DNA of 64,000 bases from Methylosinus sp. PW1. GTDB taxonomy: Bacteria; Pseudomonadota; Alphaproteobacteria; Rhizobiales; Beijerinckiaceae. This document shows positions 47,055 through 57,195 of the stretch, piece by piece (position 1 is the stretch's first letter; each line of letters opens with the position of its first letter). The stretch is from contig NZ_JQNK01000008.1 of the NCBI RefSeq assembly GCF_000745215.1, positions 496,001 to 560,000 of the forward strand. The letters run 5' to 3'. The notes under the pieces were generated by a model, which saw only the letters and a program-made list of their open reading frames with translations, was not told the DNA's origin and ran no database searches. Position numbers and translations under genes: made by a program.

Positions 47055-49097
47055 TCAGCGCGGCCGCCACATGCGCGCGTCCGGCTCTATCGGATAGGCG
47101 GCGTCCCAATCCGCGAGCTTGCGCTCATAGAGCGCGTGATAATCGGCGTCGCTCAGCAGCTCGATCTTCTCGAGATCGAGGTCGAGCCCGATCTCGTGAT
47201 AAATGTCGAGATTGCGCAGGTCGGGCCGCGGCAGCTCGCCATTCTCATAGTCGCGCCACATGTCGCGATAGAGCTGCTCCAAATCGCCGACGAGCCGCGG
47301 CGTGTCGAACAGCAGCGAGGTCTCGCGCACATTGGCGAGCCGGTCGCGCAGGCCCGCGAGCTTGCGCCTGTCCTTGCCGAGCTCTATCGCGAGCGCGACA
47401 TAATCCTCCGCGCTGGCGCAGGCGAGCTCGCCGACGCCCGCCGCGCGCACCAGGCTGGCGCAGACGCGCGAGGCGAAGCTGCGGCCGGCGAAGGTGACGA
47501 TCGGCACGCCCATCCACAGCGAGTCGGCCGCCGTCGTATGGGCGCCATAGGGGAAATTGTCGAGAAAGAGATCGGCGAGCGGATAGCGCGCCAAATGATG
47601 CGGATTGGCCATCTTCTCGGCGAAGACGATGCGCTCCGGCGCGACGCCGCGCGCTTTCGCCTCCTCGCGCACGCGGGCGTTGGTCTGCTCCGTGCCGGTC
47701 AGCAGCCACAGCACGCTGCCGGGAACCGCCGTCAGTATGCGCGCCCAGCGATCGAAGGTGAGGGCGGTGAGCTTCTGCATGCCGTTGAGCGAGCAATAGA
47801 CGAAGGCGTCCTCCGGCAATCCCGCAGCAGCGCGCGTCGGGCGCTGCGGCGCGACCACGCGCTTGCGATCATTGGGCTGGTAGCAGGCGAGCCGCGTCAC
47901 CTTCTCGGAGTAGTAGAGCTCCGCGCCTTCGGGAATGATCACCGGATCGGCGATGATGTAATGATGATAGGGGCTGCCCATCGTGCCGGGGAAGCCGAAC
48001 CAGTTGACGATGATCGGCGCCGGCCGCAGCGAGAATACCTTGGTGCGCGCATCCTTGGTGTAGCCATTGAGATCGACGAGAATGTCGATCTCGTCCTCGG
48101 CGATTTTTCGCGCCGCCGTCTCATCGTCCATTCCATTGATGTCGGTCCAGCGATCGACGGCCGCGGCGATGCGCTCGCGCGTCGGATCATTGCGCGCGAT
48201 GCCGCAATAATAAGCGTAGATCTCGAAATGCGCGCGATCATGCGACTCCAGCACATCGGTCATGGCGAAGCCGACCGCATGCTCGCGCAGATCGGAGGAG
48301 ACATAGCCGATACGCAACCGCTGCTTGCGCGCCCGCTTCGGCTCTGCTGTACGCAGGCCGCGTTTGGGCCGGCCGATGGAGCGCTTCTCGTAATGATGCG
48401 CCTTGGCGAGCTGGAACATCGGATCGTCGGCATGATTGGCGAGCGAAAGCGACGATATGCCATTGGCGAGATCGGCGAGGCTCACGCGCTCGGAGGGCTG
48501 CACGACCGGCCACTTGCATTGGCGCTGGCGCAGCGCGATCCAATGCTGCACGACTTCCTGCCGCTTGGGGTCGATCTCCAGAATTTGCCGCAGCGCGTCT
48601 TCCGCCGCCTCGTCCTTGTTGAGGCTTTCGAGCACGCGCCCGGTCTGCTGCAGCGCGCTGAGCTTATGCGCGACCGACTCGCCATTGACGGCGGCGGTCC
48701 GCTCGACGAGCGCCATCCATTGCGCGACCGCCGCGCCGACGAGGCCGGAATCCTCGAGCAGCCGCCCGAGATTGATATAGGGCGGCTGGAAATCCGGCTG
48801 AATGCGGACCGCCTCGCGCAGCGCATTGATCGCGCCCGGGCGATCGCCCGAGTCGGCCAAAGCCGTCGCATAATTGAAATAGGCCGCATAGACGACGGGA
48901 TCGTCGGCGTTGAAGGCGATCCAATGCTTGTAGAGCTCGGCCGCCCGCCGATCGAGCCCCAGCGCTTTCAATTGCGCTGCGGCGGTGAACAGATCGGCGA
49001 TCGTCAGCTTGCGCGAGTAGGATTTTTCGATCGCTGCTTGGAACAGCGCGAGGGCGGTCTCCGATTCGTTCGGCTGCGTGGTCATGTCGACGTCCAT
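47055..49097 (-). CDS. O-GlcNAc transferase-like (GT41) glycosyltransferase with TPR region
   Basis: A 680-residue cytoplasmic enzyme. About residues 15-195 form TPR helices ([20 protein letters not shown] and [20 protein letters not shown]). The catalytic half has [19 protein letters not shown] (His region equivalent to the OGT catalytic-site His), [39 protein letters not shown] (with the conserved Lys) and [20 protein letters not shown] plus [19 protein letters not shown] (UDP-sugar site). This is the OGT/SPINDLY order. It lies 85 bp after the giant Ser/Thr-rich repeat gene on the same strand. The neighbour is the obvious candidate substrate. The donor sugar is unknown. Met5 is an alternative start. 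Confidence 0.9.
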   Translation of the reverse strand: MDVDMTTQPNESETALALFQAAIEKSYSRKLTIADLFTAAAQLKALGLDRRAAELYKHWIAFNADDPVVYAAYFNYATALADSGDRPGAINALREAVRIQPDFQPPYINLGRLLEDSGLVGAAVAQWMALVERTAAVNGESVAHKLSALQQTGRVLESLNKDEAAEDALRQILEIDPKRQEVVQHWIALRQRQCKWPVVQPSERVSLADLANGISSLSLANHADDPMFQLAKAHHYEKRSIGRPKRGLRTAEPKRARKQRLRIGYVSSDLREHAVGFAMTDVLESHDRAHFEIYAYYCGIARNDPTRERIAAAVDRWTDINGMDDETAARKIAEDEIDILVDLNGYTKDARTKVFSLRPAPIIVNWFGFPGTMGSPYHHYIIADPVIIPEGAELYYSEKVTRLACYQPNDRKRVVAPQRPTRAAAGLPEDAFVYCSLNGMQKLTALTFDRWARILTAVPGSVLWLLTGTEQTNARVREEAKARGVAPERIVFAEKMANPHHLARYPLADLFLDNFPYGAHTTAADSLWMGVPIVTFAGRSFASRVCASLVRAAGVGELACASAEDYVALAIELGKDRRKLAGLRDRLANVRETSLLFDTPRLVGDLEQLYRDMWRDYENGELPRPDLRNLDIYHEIGLDLDLEKIELLSDADYHALYERKLADWDAAYPIEPDARMWRPR

Positions 49098-49182
49098 TCG
49101 AGAGGGCGGCGCCCGGGCGATGCCGCCCGGAGCGCCGTTGCGGACGGGTGACGAAAGTCACCGCGTCTCGCGCCCCTCGCCG

Positions 49183-52100
49183 TCAGCCGATGAGAGACAC
49201 GAGCGCGATAGCTTGATCCACGGACATTGCCTGAATCTGGGTTGTCGTGAAGGCGTTGCCCTGGGTCGTGGACAAAGCGGCGATATCCGTCGTCGTTATG
49301 CCGGCGATCGCCGTCGTCGTGAGCGCCGGAATGCCCGTCGTGCTGGTCAGAGAGGTGAAATTGGTCGTGCTCAGCGCGGCGAGCTGCGTCCTGGTGAGGC
49401 CGGCGACCTGCGTGCTGCTCAGAGCGTCGATCTCGGTGGTGGTCAGCGAGTTGATCGCCGCCGCGGAAAGCGCGCCGATTTGCGCCGCCGTCAGCGCCCC
49501 GACTTGGGTCGAGGTGAGATTGCCGACCGCGGTCGAATCCAGTCCGCCGATCTGGCTCGTCGAGAAGTCGCCGGCGTCGATCGCATCCAGATAGCTCGCC
49601 GACAGCCCATCCAGCTGCGTCGCGGTGAGGCCGCGCACCTGCGTCGAGGTGAGGTCGGTGACCTGGGTCGTCGAGAGGTTCGAGATCGCGGTGGTGGTGA
49701 GCTTGCCGAGCTGCGTTGCGGTGAGGCCGGCGAGCTGCGTGGAGGTGAAGGCCTGCACTTCGGTCGAGGTCAGCGCGCCGAAGGCGGTGGCCGAGAGCGA
49801 GCCGATCTGGGTGGAGGTGAGATTGCCGACCTGGGTCGTCGAGAGATCGCCGACCGTGGCGGCTCCGAAGGCGGCGATCTGGGAGGTCGAGAAGTCCGCC
49901 GCATCGATGGCGTCGAGATAGGAGGCCGAGAGGCCGCCGATCTGCGTGGCGGTGAGGCCGCGCACCTGCGTCGAGGTCAGATCAGTGACCTGCGTGGTGG
50001 AGAGGTTCGAGATCGCCGTGGTGGTGAGCTTGCCGATCTGCGTGGCGGTGAGGCCGGCGAGCTGAGTGGAGGTGAAGGCCTGCACCTCAGTGGAGGTCAG
50101 CGCGCCGAAGGCGGTGGCGGAGAGCGCGCCGATCTGGGTTGAGGTGAGGTTGGCGACCTGGGTCGTGGAGAGATCGCCGACGCTTGTCGCGTTGAAGGCC
50201 GCGATCTGCGAGGTGGAGAAGTCGCCGGCGTCGATGGCGTCGAGATAGGAGGCGGAGAGGCCGCCGATCTGCGTGGCGGTGAGGCCGCGCACCTGCGTCG
50301 AGGTCAGATCAGTGACCTGCGTCGTCGAGAGGTTGGAGATCGCGGTGGTGGTGAGCTTGCCGATCTGCGTTGCAGTGAGGCCGGCGAGCTGGGTCGAGGT
50401 GAAGGCCTGCACTTCCGTCGAGGTCAGCGCGCCGAAGGCGGTGGCCGAGAGCGATCCGATCTGGGTGGAGGTGAGATTGCCGACCTGGGTGGTGGAGAGG
50501 TCGCTGACCGTGGCGGCTCCGAAGGCTGCGATCTGGGAGGTGGAGAAGTCTCCGGCGTCGATGGCGTCGAGATAGGAGGCGGAGAGGCCGCCGATCTGCG
50601 TGGCGGTGAGGCCGCGCACCTGCGTCGAGGTTAGATCAGTGACCTGCGTGGTGGAGAGGTTCGAGATCGCCGTGGTGGTGAGCTTGCCCAGCTGCGTGGC
50701 GGTGAGGCCGGCGAGCTGGGTCGAGGTGAAGGCCTGCACTTCGGTGGAGGTCAACGCGCCGAAGGCGGTCGCCGAGAGCGATCCGATCTGGGTTGAGGTG
50801 AGATTGGCGACCTGGGTGGTGGAGAGGTCGCCGACCGTGGCGGCTCCGAAGGCTGCGATCTGGGAGGTGGAGAAGTCGCCGGCGTCGATGGCGTCGAGAT
50901 AGCTCGCCGACAATCCGCCGATCTGCGTTGCCGTGAGGCCTCGGACCTGCGTCGAGGTCAGATCAGTGACCTGCGTGGTGGAGAGGTTCGAGATCGCGGT
51001 GGTGGTGAGCTTGCCGAGCTGCGTGGCGGTGAGGCCGGCGAGCTGGGTGGAGGTGAAGGCCTGCACTTCGGTCGAGGTCAGCGCGCCGAAGGCGGTGGCC
51101 GAGAGCGAGCCGATCTGGGTGGAGGTGAGATTGCCGACCTGGGTGGTGGAGAGGTCGCCGACGCTTGTCGCGCTGAAGGCGGCGATCTGCGAGGTGGAGA
51201 AATCGCCGGCGTCGATGGCGTCGAGATAGGAGGCGGAGAGGCCGCCGATCTGCGTGGCGGTGAGGCCGCGCACCTGCGTCGAGGTCAGATCAGTGACCTG
51301 CGTCGTGGAGAGGTTCGACAGAGCGGTTGTGGTGAGCTTGCCGATCTGCGTGGCGGTGAGGCCGGCGAGCTGTGTGGAGGTGAAGGCCTGCACCTCGGTC
51401 GAGGTCAGCGCGCCGAAGGCGGTCGCCGAGAGCGATCCGATCTGGGTGGAGGTGAGATTGCCGACCTGGGTGGTGGAGAGGTCGCCGACCGTCGCCGCGC
51501 CGAAGGCTGCGATCTGGGAGGTGGAGAAGTCGCCGGCGTCGATGGCGTCGAGATAGCTCGCCGACAATCCGCCGATCTGCGTTGCCGTGAGGCCTCGGAC
51601 CTGCGTCGAGGTCAGATCAGTGACCTGCGTGGTGGAGAGGTTCGAGATCGCGGTGGTGGTGAGCTTGCCGAGCTGCGTGGCGGTGAGGCCGGCGAGCTGG
51701 GTGGAGGTGAAGGCCTGCACTTCGGTCGAGGTCAGCGCGCCGAAGGCGGTGGCCGAGAGCGAGCCGATCTGGGTGGAGGTGAGATTGCCGACCTGGGTGG
51801 TGGAGAGGTCGCCGACGCTTGTCGCGCTGAAGGCGGCGATCTGCGAGGTGGAGAAATCGCCGGCGTCGATGGCGTCGAGATAGGAGGCGGAGAGGCCGCC
51901 GATCTGCGTGGCGGTGAGGCCGCGCACCTGCGTCGAGGTCAGATCAGTGACCTGCGTCGTGGAGAGGTTCGACAGAGCGGTTGTGGTGAGCTTGCCGATC
52001 TGCGTGGCGGTGAGGCCGGCGAGCTGTGTGGAGGTGAAGGCCTGCACCTCGGTCGAGGTCAGCGCGCCGAAGGCGGTCGCCGAGAGCGAGCCGATCTGGG

Positions 52101-55100
52101 TGGAGGTGAGATTGCCGACCTGGGTGGTGGAGAGATCGCCGACCGTGGCGGCTCCGAAGGCTGCGATCTGGGAGGTGGAGAAGTCGCCGGCGTCGATCGC
52201 GTCGAGATTAGAGGCGGAGAGGCCGCCGATCTGCGTCGCGGTGAGGCCGCGCACCTGCGTCGAGGTGAAGTCCGTGACCTGCGTCGTCGAGAGGTTCGAG
52301 AGCGCCGTGGTGGTGAGCTTGCCGATCTGCGTTGCGGTGAGGCCGGCGAGCTGCGTGGAGGTGAAGGCCTGCACCTCGGTGGAGGTCAGCGCGCCGAAGG
52401 CGGTCGCCGAGAGCGATCCGATCTGGGTGGAGGTGAGATTGGCGACCTGGGTCGTCGAGAGGTTGCCGACGCTTGTCGAGCTGAAGGCCGCGATCTGGGA
52501 GGTGGAGAAGTCGCCGGCATCGATGGCGTCGAGATAAGAGGCGGAGAGGCCGCCGATCTGCGTGGCGGTGAGGCCGCGCACCTGCGTCGAGGTCAGATCA
52601 GTGACCTGCGTGGTGGAGAGGTTCGAGAGCGCCGTGGTGGTGAGCTTGCCGAGCTGCGTGGCGGTGAGGCCGGCGAGCTGGGTGGAGGTGAAGGCCTGCA
52701 CTTCGGTCGAGGTCAGCGCGCCGAAGGCGGTGGCCGAGAGCGCGCCGATCTGGGTGGAGGTGAGATTGGCGACCTGGGTCGTCGAGAGGTTGCCGACGCT
52801 TGTCGAGCTGAAGGCCGCGATCTGGGAGGTGGAGAAGTCGGCCGCATCGATGGCGTCGAGATAGGAGGCGGAGAGGCCGCCGATCTGCGTCGCGGTGAGG
52901 CCGCGCACCTGCGTCGAGGTCAGATCAGTGACCTGCGTGGTGGAGAGGTTCGAGATCGCCGTGGTGGTGAGCTTGCCGATCTGCGTTGCGGTGAGGCCGG
53001 CGAGCTGTGTGGAGGTGAAGGCCTGCACCTCGGTCGAGGTCAGCGCGCCGAAGGCGGTGGCCGAGAGCGAGCCGATCTGGGTGGAGGTGAGGTTGCCGAC
53101 CTGGGTGGTGGAGAGGTCTCCGACCGTGGCGGCTCCGAAGGCGGCGATCTGGGAGGTGGAGAAGTCCGCCGCATCGATGGCGTCGAGATAAGAGGCGGAG
53201 AGGCCGCCGATCTGCGTCGCCGTGAGGCCGCGCACCTGCGTCGAGGTGAGGTCGGTGACCTGCGTGGTGGAGAGGTTGGAGAGAGCGGTGGTGGTGAGCT
53301 TGCCGAGCTGCGTGGCGGTGAGGCCGGCGAGCTGGGTCGAGGTGAAGGCCTGCACTTCGGTGGAGGTCAGCGCGCCGAAGGCGGTGGCCGAGAGCGAGCC
53401 GATCTGGGTGGAGGTGAGATTGCCGACCTGGGTGGTGGAGAGGTCTCCGACCGTGGCGGCTCCGAAGGCGGCGATCTGGGAGGTCGAGAAGTCTCCGGCG
53501 TCGATGGCGTCGAGATAGGAGGCCGAGAGGCCGCCGATCTGCGTCGCGGTGAGGCCGCGCACCTGCGTCGAGGTCAGATCAGTGACCTGCGTGGTGGAGA
53601 GGTTCGAGATCGCGGTGGTGGTGAGCTTGCCGAGCTGCGTGGCGGTGAGGCCGGCGAGCTGCGTGGAGGTGAAGGCCTGCACTTCGGTGGAGGTCAGCGC
53701 GCCGAAGGCGGTGGCCGAGAGCGAGCTGATCTGGGTGGAGGTGAGGTTGCCGACCTGGGTGGTGGAGAGGTCTCCGACCGTGGCGGCTCCGAAGGCGGCG
53801 ATCTGGGAGGTGGAGAAGTCTCCGGCGTCGATGGCGTCGAGATAGGAGGCGGAGAGGCCGCCGATCTGCGTGGCGGTGAGGCCGCGCACCTGCGTCGAGG
53901 TTAGATCAGTGACCTGCGTCGTCGAGAGGTTCGAGAGCGCCGTGGTGGTGAGCTTGCCGATCTGCGTGGCGGTGAGGCCGGCGAGCTGCGTGGAGGTGAA
54001 GGCCTGCACCTCGGTCGAGGTCAGCGCGCCGAAGGCGGTGGCCGAGAGCGATCCGATCTGAGTGGAGGTGAGGTTGCCGACCTGGGTGGTGGAGAGGTCT
54101 CCGACCGTGGCGGCTCCGAAGGCGGCGATCTGCGAGGTGGAGAAGTCTCCGGCGTCGATGGCGTCGAGATAAGAGGCGGAGAGGCCGCCGATCTGCGTCG
54201 CGGTGAGGCCGCGCACCTGCGTCGAGGTGAGGTCAGTGACCTGCGTGGTGGAGAGGTTCGAGATCGCTGTGGTGGTGAGCTTGCCGAGCTGCGTTGCGGT
54301 GAGGCCGGCGAGCTGAGTGGAGGTGAAGGCCTGCACTTCGGTGGAGGTCAGCGCGCCGAAGGCGGTCGCCGAGAGCGAGCCGATCTGGGTGGAGGTGAGG
54401 TTGGCGACCTGGGTCGTCGAGAGATCGCCGACGCTTGTCGCGCTGAAGGCGGCGATCTGGGAGGTGGAGAAGTCGCCGGCGTCGATGGCGTCGAGATAGG
54501 AGGCCGAGAGGCCGCCGATCTGCGTGGCGGTGAGGCCTCGGACCTGCGTCGAGGTCAGATCCGTGACCTGCGTCGTCGAGAGGTTCGAGATCGCGGTGGT
54601 GGTGAGCTTGCCGAGCTGCGTGGCGGTGAGGCCGGCGAGCTGTGTGGAGGTGAAGGCCTGCACTTCGGTCGAGGTCAGCGCGCCGAAGGCGGTGGCCGAG
54701 AGCGAGCCGATCTGGGTGGAGGTGAGATTGGCGACCTGGGTGGTGGAGAGGTCTCCGACCGTGGCGGCTCCGAAGGCGGCGATCTGGGAGGTGGAGAAGT
54801 CTCCGGCGTCGATGGCGTCGAGATAGGAGGCGGAGAGGCCGCCGATCTGCGTGGCGGTGAGGCCGCGCACCTGCGTCGAGGTGAGGTCGGTGACCTGCGT
54901 GGTAGAGAGGTTGGAGAGAGCGGTGGTGGTGAGCTTGCCGATCTGCGTTGCGGTGAGGCCGGCGAGCTGTGTGGTGCTCCAAGCCTGGACTTCCGTCGAA
55001 GAGAGACCGGCGAAAGCCGTCGCCGACAGGGCTCCGATCTGCGCGGAGGTGAGGCCTTCCGCCTGAGTGGTGGAGAGATTGCCGGCTGCGGCGCCGTCTA

Positions 55101-55641
55101 GTCCGGCGATCTGGGAGGTGGTCAGATTGGCGAGATTGACCGCGATGAGATCGTCAGTGCTCAGCGCATTGAGCTGCGAGGTGGTGAGGCCGCGCACCTG
55201 CGTCTGGCTCAGCGAGGAAATCTGCGTCGTCGAGAGATTGCTGATCGCCGTGGTGGTGAGCTTGCCGATCTGCGTGGAGGTGAGCGCGCCGAGTTGCGTG
55301 CCGTCCCAGCCCTGGAGCTCGGTCGAGGTGAGCGCGCCGATCTGCGAGGTGGTGAGCGCCGCGACCTGAGTGGCGGTGAATTCATCGGCCTGCGTCGTCG
55401 TCAGATTGCCGATCTGCGCGAGCGAGAGGCCGGCGATGGCGTTGGCCGAGAGCGCCGCGATCTGCGTCTGCGCGAAAGATTGGAGATCGGTCGAGTTGAG
55501 CGCGTTGAGCTGCGTCGATTTGAGCGCCGCCGCCTGCGTGGTGCTGAGCGCCGCTATGTCCGTTGTCGTCAGATTGGATATGATCGTCGTGGTGAGCCCG
55601 GCAACCTGAGTGGCGGTGAGAGAGGTAAAGATCGAGGTCAT
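49183..55641 (-). CDS. Giant octapeptide-repeat protein (2152 residues)
   Basis: A very large protein built almost entirely of an eight-residue unit of form [ST]x[ST]xxxxL, for example STTQVGNL, TSTQIGSL, TSTQLAGL, TATQIGKL. Twelve octads and one 13-residue variant (SASYLDAIDAGDF) make a 109-residue super-repeat. The variant recurs 17 times at an exact 327-bp spacing, so there are 16 full periods with no indels. The first about 225 residues and last about 120 are more diverged octads. There is no Cys, almost no Pro, one Lys and one Arg per period, and very high Ser/Thr. No signal peptide is seen. The start at 55641 (MTSIFTSLT) has GGAG six bases upstream. The periodicity suggests a beta- or alpha/beta-solenoid; surface display or secretion is inference. 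Confidence 0.85.
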   Translation of the reverse strand: MTSIFTSLTATQVAGLTTTIISNLTTTDIAALSTTQAAALKSTQLNALNSTDLQSFAQTQIAALSANAIAGLSLAQIGNLTTTQADEFTATQVAALTTSQIGALTSTELQGWDGTQLGALTSTQIGKLTTTAISNLSTTQISSLSQTQVRGLTTSQLNALSTDDLIAVNLANLTTSQIAGLDGAAAGNLSTTQAEGLTSAQIGALSATAFAGLSSTEVQAWSTTQLAGLTATQIGKLTTTALSNLSTTQVTDLTSTQVRGLTATQIGGLSASYLDAIDAGDFSTSQIAAFGAATVGDLSTTQVANLTSTQIGSLSATAFGALTSTEVQAFTSTQLAGLTATQLGKLTTTAISNLSTTQVTDLTSTQVRGLTATQIGGLSASYLDAIDAGDFSTSQIAAFSATSVGDLSTTQVANLTSTQIGSLSATAFGALTSTEVQAFTSTQLAGLTATQLGKLTTTAISNLSTTQVTDLTSTQVRGLTATQIGGLSASYLDAIDAGDFSTSQIAAFGAATVGDLSTTQVGNLTSTQIGSLSATAFGALTSTEVQAFTSTQLAGLTATQIGKLTTTALSNLSTTQVTDLTSTQVRGLTATQIGGLSASYLDAIDAGDFSTSQIAAFGAATVGDLSTTQVGNLTSTQISSLSATAFGALTSTEVQAFTSTQLAGLTATQLGKLTTTAISNLSTTQVTDLTSTQVRGLTATQIGGLSASYLDAIDAGDFSTSQIAAFGAATVGDLSTTQVGNLTSTQIGSLSATAFGALTSTEVQAFTSTQLAGLTATQLGKLTTTALSNLSTTQVTDLTSTQVRGLTATQIGGLSASYLDAIDAADFSTSQIAAFGAATVGDLSTTQVGNLTSTQIGSLSATAFGALTSTEVQAFTSTQLAGLTATQIGKLTTTAISNLSTTQVTDLTSTQVRGLTATQIGGLSASYLDAIDAADFSTSQIAAFSSTSVGNLSTTQVANLTSTQIGALSATAFGALTSTEVQAFTSTQLAGLTATQLGKLTTTALSNLSTTQVTDLTSTQVRGLTATQIGGLSASYLDAIDAGDFSTSQIAAFSSTSVGNLSTTQVANLTSTQIGSLSATAFGALTSTEVQAFTSTQLAGLTATQIGKLTTTALSNLSTTQVTDFTSTQVRGLTATQIGGLSASNLDAIDAGDFSTSQIAAFGAATVGDLSTTQVGNLTSTQIGSLSATAFGALTSTEVQAFTSTQLAGLTATQIGKLTTTALSNLSTTQVTDLTSTQVRGLTATQIGGLSASYLDAIDAGDFSTSQIAAFSATSVGDLSTTQVGNLTSTQIGSLSATAFGALTSTEVQAFTSTQLAGLTATQLGKLTTTAISNLSTTQVTDLTSTQVRGLTATQIGGLSASYLDAIDAGDFSTSQIAAFGAATVGDLSTTQVGNLTSTQIGSLSATAFGALTSTEVQAFTSTQLAGLTATQIGKLTTTALSNLSTTQVTDLTSTQVRGLTATQIGGLSASYLDAIDAGDFSTSQIAAFSATSVGDLSTTQVGNLTSTQIGSLSATAFGALTSTEVQAFTSTQLAGLTATQLGKLTTTAISNLSTTQVTDLTSTQVRGLTATQIGGLSASYLDAIDAGDFSTSQIAAFGAATVGDLSTTQVANLTSTQIGSLSATAFGALTSTEVQAFTSTQLAGLTATQLGKLTTTAISNLSTTQVTDLTSTQVRGLTATQIGGLSASYLDAIDAGDFSTSQIAAFGAATVSDLSTTQVGNLTSTQIGSLSATAFGALTSTEVQAFTSTQLAGLTATQIGKLTTTAISNLSTTQVTDLTSTQVRGLTATQIGGLSASYLDAIDAGDFSTSQIAAFNATSVGDLSTTQVANLTSTQIGALSATAFGALTSTEVQAFTSTQLAGLTATQIGKLTTTAISNLSTTQVTDLTSTQVRGLTATQIGGLSASYLDAIDAADFSTSQIAAFGAATVGDLSTTQVGNLTSTQIGSLSATAFGALTSTEVQAFTSTQLAGLTATQLGKLTTTAISNLSTTQVTDLTSTQVRGLTATQLDGLSASYLDAIDAGDFSTSQIGGLDSTAVGNLTSTQVGALTAAQIGALSAAAINSLTTTEIDALSSTQVAGLTRTQLAALSTTNFTSLTSTTGIPALTTTAIAGITTTDIAALSTTQGNAFTTTQIQAMSVDQAIALVSLIG
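49560..54960 (-). repeat. Tandem 327-bp coding repeat, about 16.5 copies
   Basis: A 327-bp (109-codon) unit repeats with an unchanged period across 5.4 kb. Copies differ by scattered, mostly synonymous substitutions (for example GTCGTC versus GTGGTG at the same place), with occasional conservative residue swaps (GAATVGDL, SATSVGDL, SSTSVGNL). Within it, 654 bp (two units, about 50850-51500) is repeated almost identically at about 51504-52150. Confidence 0.92.
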
Positions 55642-55659
55642 CGGGCGCTCCGCTTCCAA

Positions 55660-56100
55660 TGAAGCTGTTTACGAAGAAACGAAAGTGTGACGGCGTGACG
55701 GTTCTCGGCCCGAGCGCGCTCGGTCCGCATCGGGCGTGAGCGTAGGACGCAGCGAGGACGCGCGAGCGATCGCTCCGGCGCGAGGGGCCGGCGGCTGTGC
55801 CTTGGTCACGAAGGTTTTGGAGAACACCGTCGCGCTTGGCCGTGCCTCCAGCGGAGTCCTGCGAGCCGGAATGGGCTCGCGAGTTCCTGGCCGGGCCGGC
55901 GGCGGACAGATCATCTGTCCTGTTCGGCGCGAATACGAAGCGATCCCTTATCGGAGGCTTCGCGGTTTTGAAGATCGCATGGAGGTCTTAATAAACATCT
56001 AAATGAAAGAGCTAACGAATTCCTATGATTTCGGCTCGAGGATTCGTGTCCGAGAGCGTCGCTGGCGAACCGGCGTCGCCACGCTTGCGCGGCGGCGCGC
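55660..56100. promoter_or_regulatory. Upstream region of the giant repeat gene
   Basis: About 440 bp without a credible gene. An AT-rich patch (AATAAACATCTAAATGAAAG, about 55990-56009) is the most promoter-like part. It separates the giant gene from modC on the same strand, so the giant gene and GT41 gene probably form their own transcript. Confidence 0.4.
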
Positions 56101-57195
56101 TCACGCGTTTGCGCGGAGCTCTCTCTCGTCCAGAGCCACCGATTTCACCAGCGCATAGACTTGCGCGCCGACGCTCAGATTCATCTCGGCGACCGACAGC
56201 CGCGTCGTCGCCGAGATGAGCCGATCGCCGCCTTCGAGCTCCAGCCGCACGAAGGCGAGCGGACTCGCGTCCTCGTCGATCGCGGCGATGCGGCCGAGCA
56301 GCACGGTGCGTATGCTGGTGTTCTCCGGCTTGCGATAGGCGAGCGCCACATCGGTGGCGTTGATGAGCGTGCGCGCCTGCCGGTCGCCATTGGCGACATG
56401 CGCCGCGATGATGATCTCGCCCGCGGGATGCGCGAGCCGCGTCACGCCATAGCGCGCATCATAGGCGCCGACATGCGCCACCAGCGCGCTGACCACCGAG
56501 AAGCGGCCGCCTTCCGTATGCCGGCTCGCGGCGGCGAGCGTCTCCGAGGGCAGGCCCTGCGCGACGATGCGGCCGCGCTCGAGCGAGATCACCTCGTCGG
56601 CGAGGCGCAATATCTCGTCGGCCGCGTGAGACACGAGCAGGATCGGAATCTGGAATTCGTCGCGGAGGCGCTCGATCAGCGTCATGATCTCCTGGCGCCG
56701 GTCATAGTCGAGCGAGGCCATCGGCTCGTCCATCACCAAAAGGCGCGGCGAGCAGAGCAGGGCGCGGGCGAGGCCGACGCGCTGCCGCTCGCCGCCCGAG
56801 AGCGCGCCGGCGCGGCGGCGCAGCAGATGCGCGACGCCGAGCGTCTCGACCACGGCCTCGAATGGCACGCGGCGCTCCGCCTTGGGCGTGAAGAAGCGGC
56901 CGAATAATATGTTCGTCTTTACGTCGAAATGCGGAAACAGCAGCGCATCCTGAAACACGAGGCCGATTCGGCGCTTCTCCGGCGGCGTGAAGAGACGCTG
57001 CGCCGTATCGACGAGAAGCGCGCCATTGACGACGATATGGCCCTCGTCCGGCGCCGCGAGGCCGGCGACGAGATGGGCGAGCGTCGTCTTGCCGGAGCCG
57101 GACGGGCCATGCAGCGCGAGAATGCGGGCCTTCGAGGTGAAAGCGGCGGCGAGGGTGAAATCGCCCCGGCGCAATTTTATGTCGACGCCGATCAT
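56101..57195 (-). CDS. modC: Molybdate ABC transporter ATP-binding protein
   Basis: A 364-residue ATPase. Walker A is HGPSGSGKTTLAHLVAG, the ABC signature is [16 protein letters not shown], and Walker B is LLVMDEPMASLDYD. The C-terminal third (after about residue 285) is a Mop-type domain with SIRTVLLGRIAAI and VYALVKSVALDERE, which identifies ModC. The start MIGVDIKLRRGDF overlaps modB by 4 bp. Confidence 0.95.
   Translation of the reverse strand: MIGVDIKLRRGDFTLAAAFTSKARILALHGPSGSGKTTLAHLVAGLAAPDEGHIVVNGALLVDTAQRLFTPPEKRRIGLVFQDALLFPHFDVKTNILFGRFFTPKAERRVPFEAVVETLGVAHLLRRRAGALSGGERQRVGLARALLCSPRLLVMDEPMASLDYDRRQEIMTLIERLRDEFQIPILLVSHAADEILRLADEVISLERGRIVAQGLPSETLAAASRHTEGGRFSVVSALVAHVGAYDARYGVTRLAHPAGEIIIAAHVANGDRQARTLINATDVALAYRKPENTSIRTVLLGRIAAIDEDASPLAFVRLELEGGDRLISATTRLSVAEMNLSVGAQVYALVKSVALDERELRANA

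Noticed and set aside
49560..54960. CRISPR array as an explanation for the regular 327-bp repeat
   Set aside because: There are no short direct repeats with unique spacers; the unit is coding in frame throughout.
49247..55369. Seventeen or so 60-210 residue open frames on the + strand across 49.2-55.4 kb, rich in VEV and VVE
   Set aside because: They are antisense shadows of the giant repeat gene, recurring at the same 327-bp period and lacking RBS; the octad codons happen to leave this strand open.
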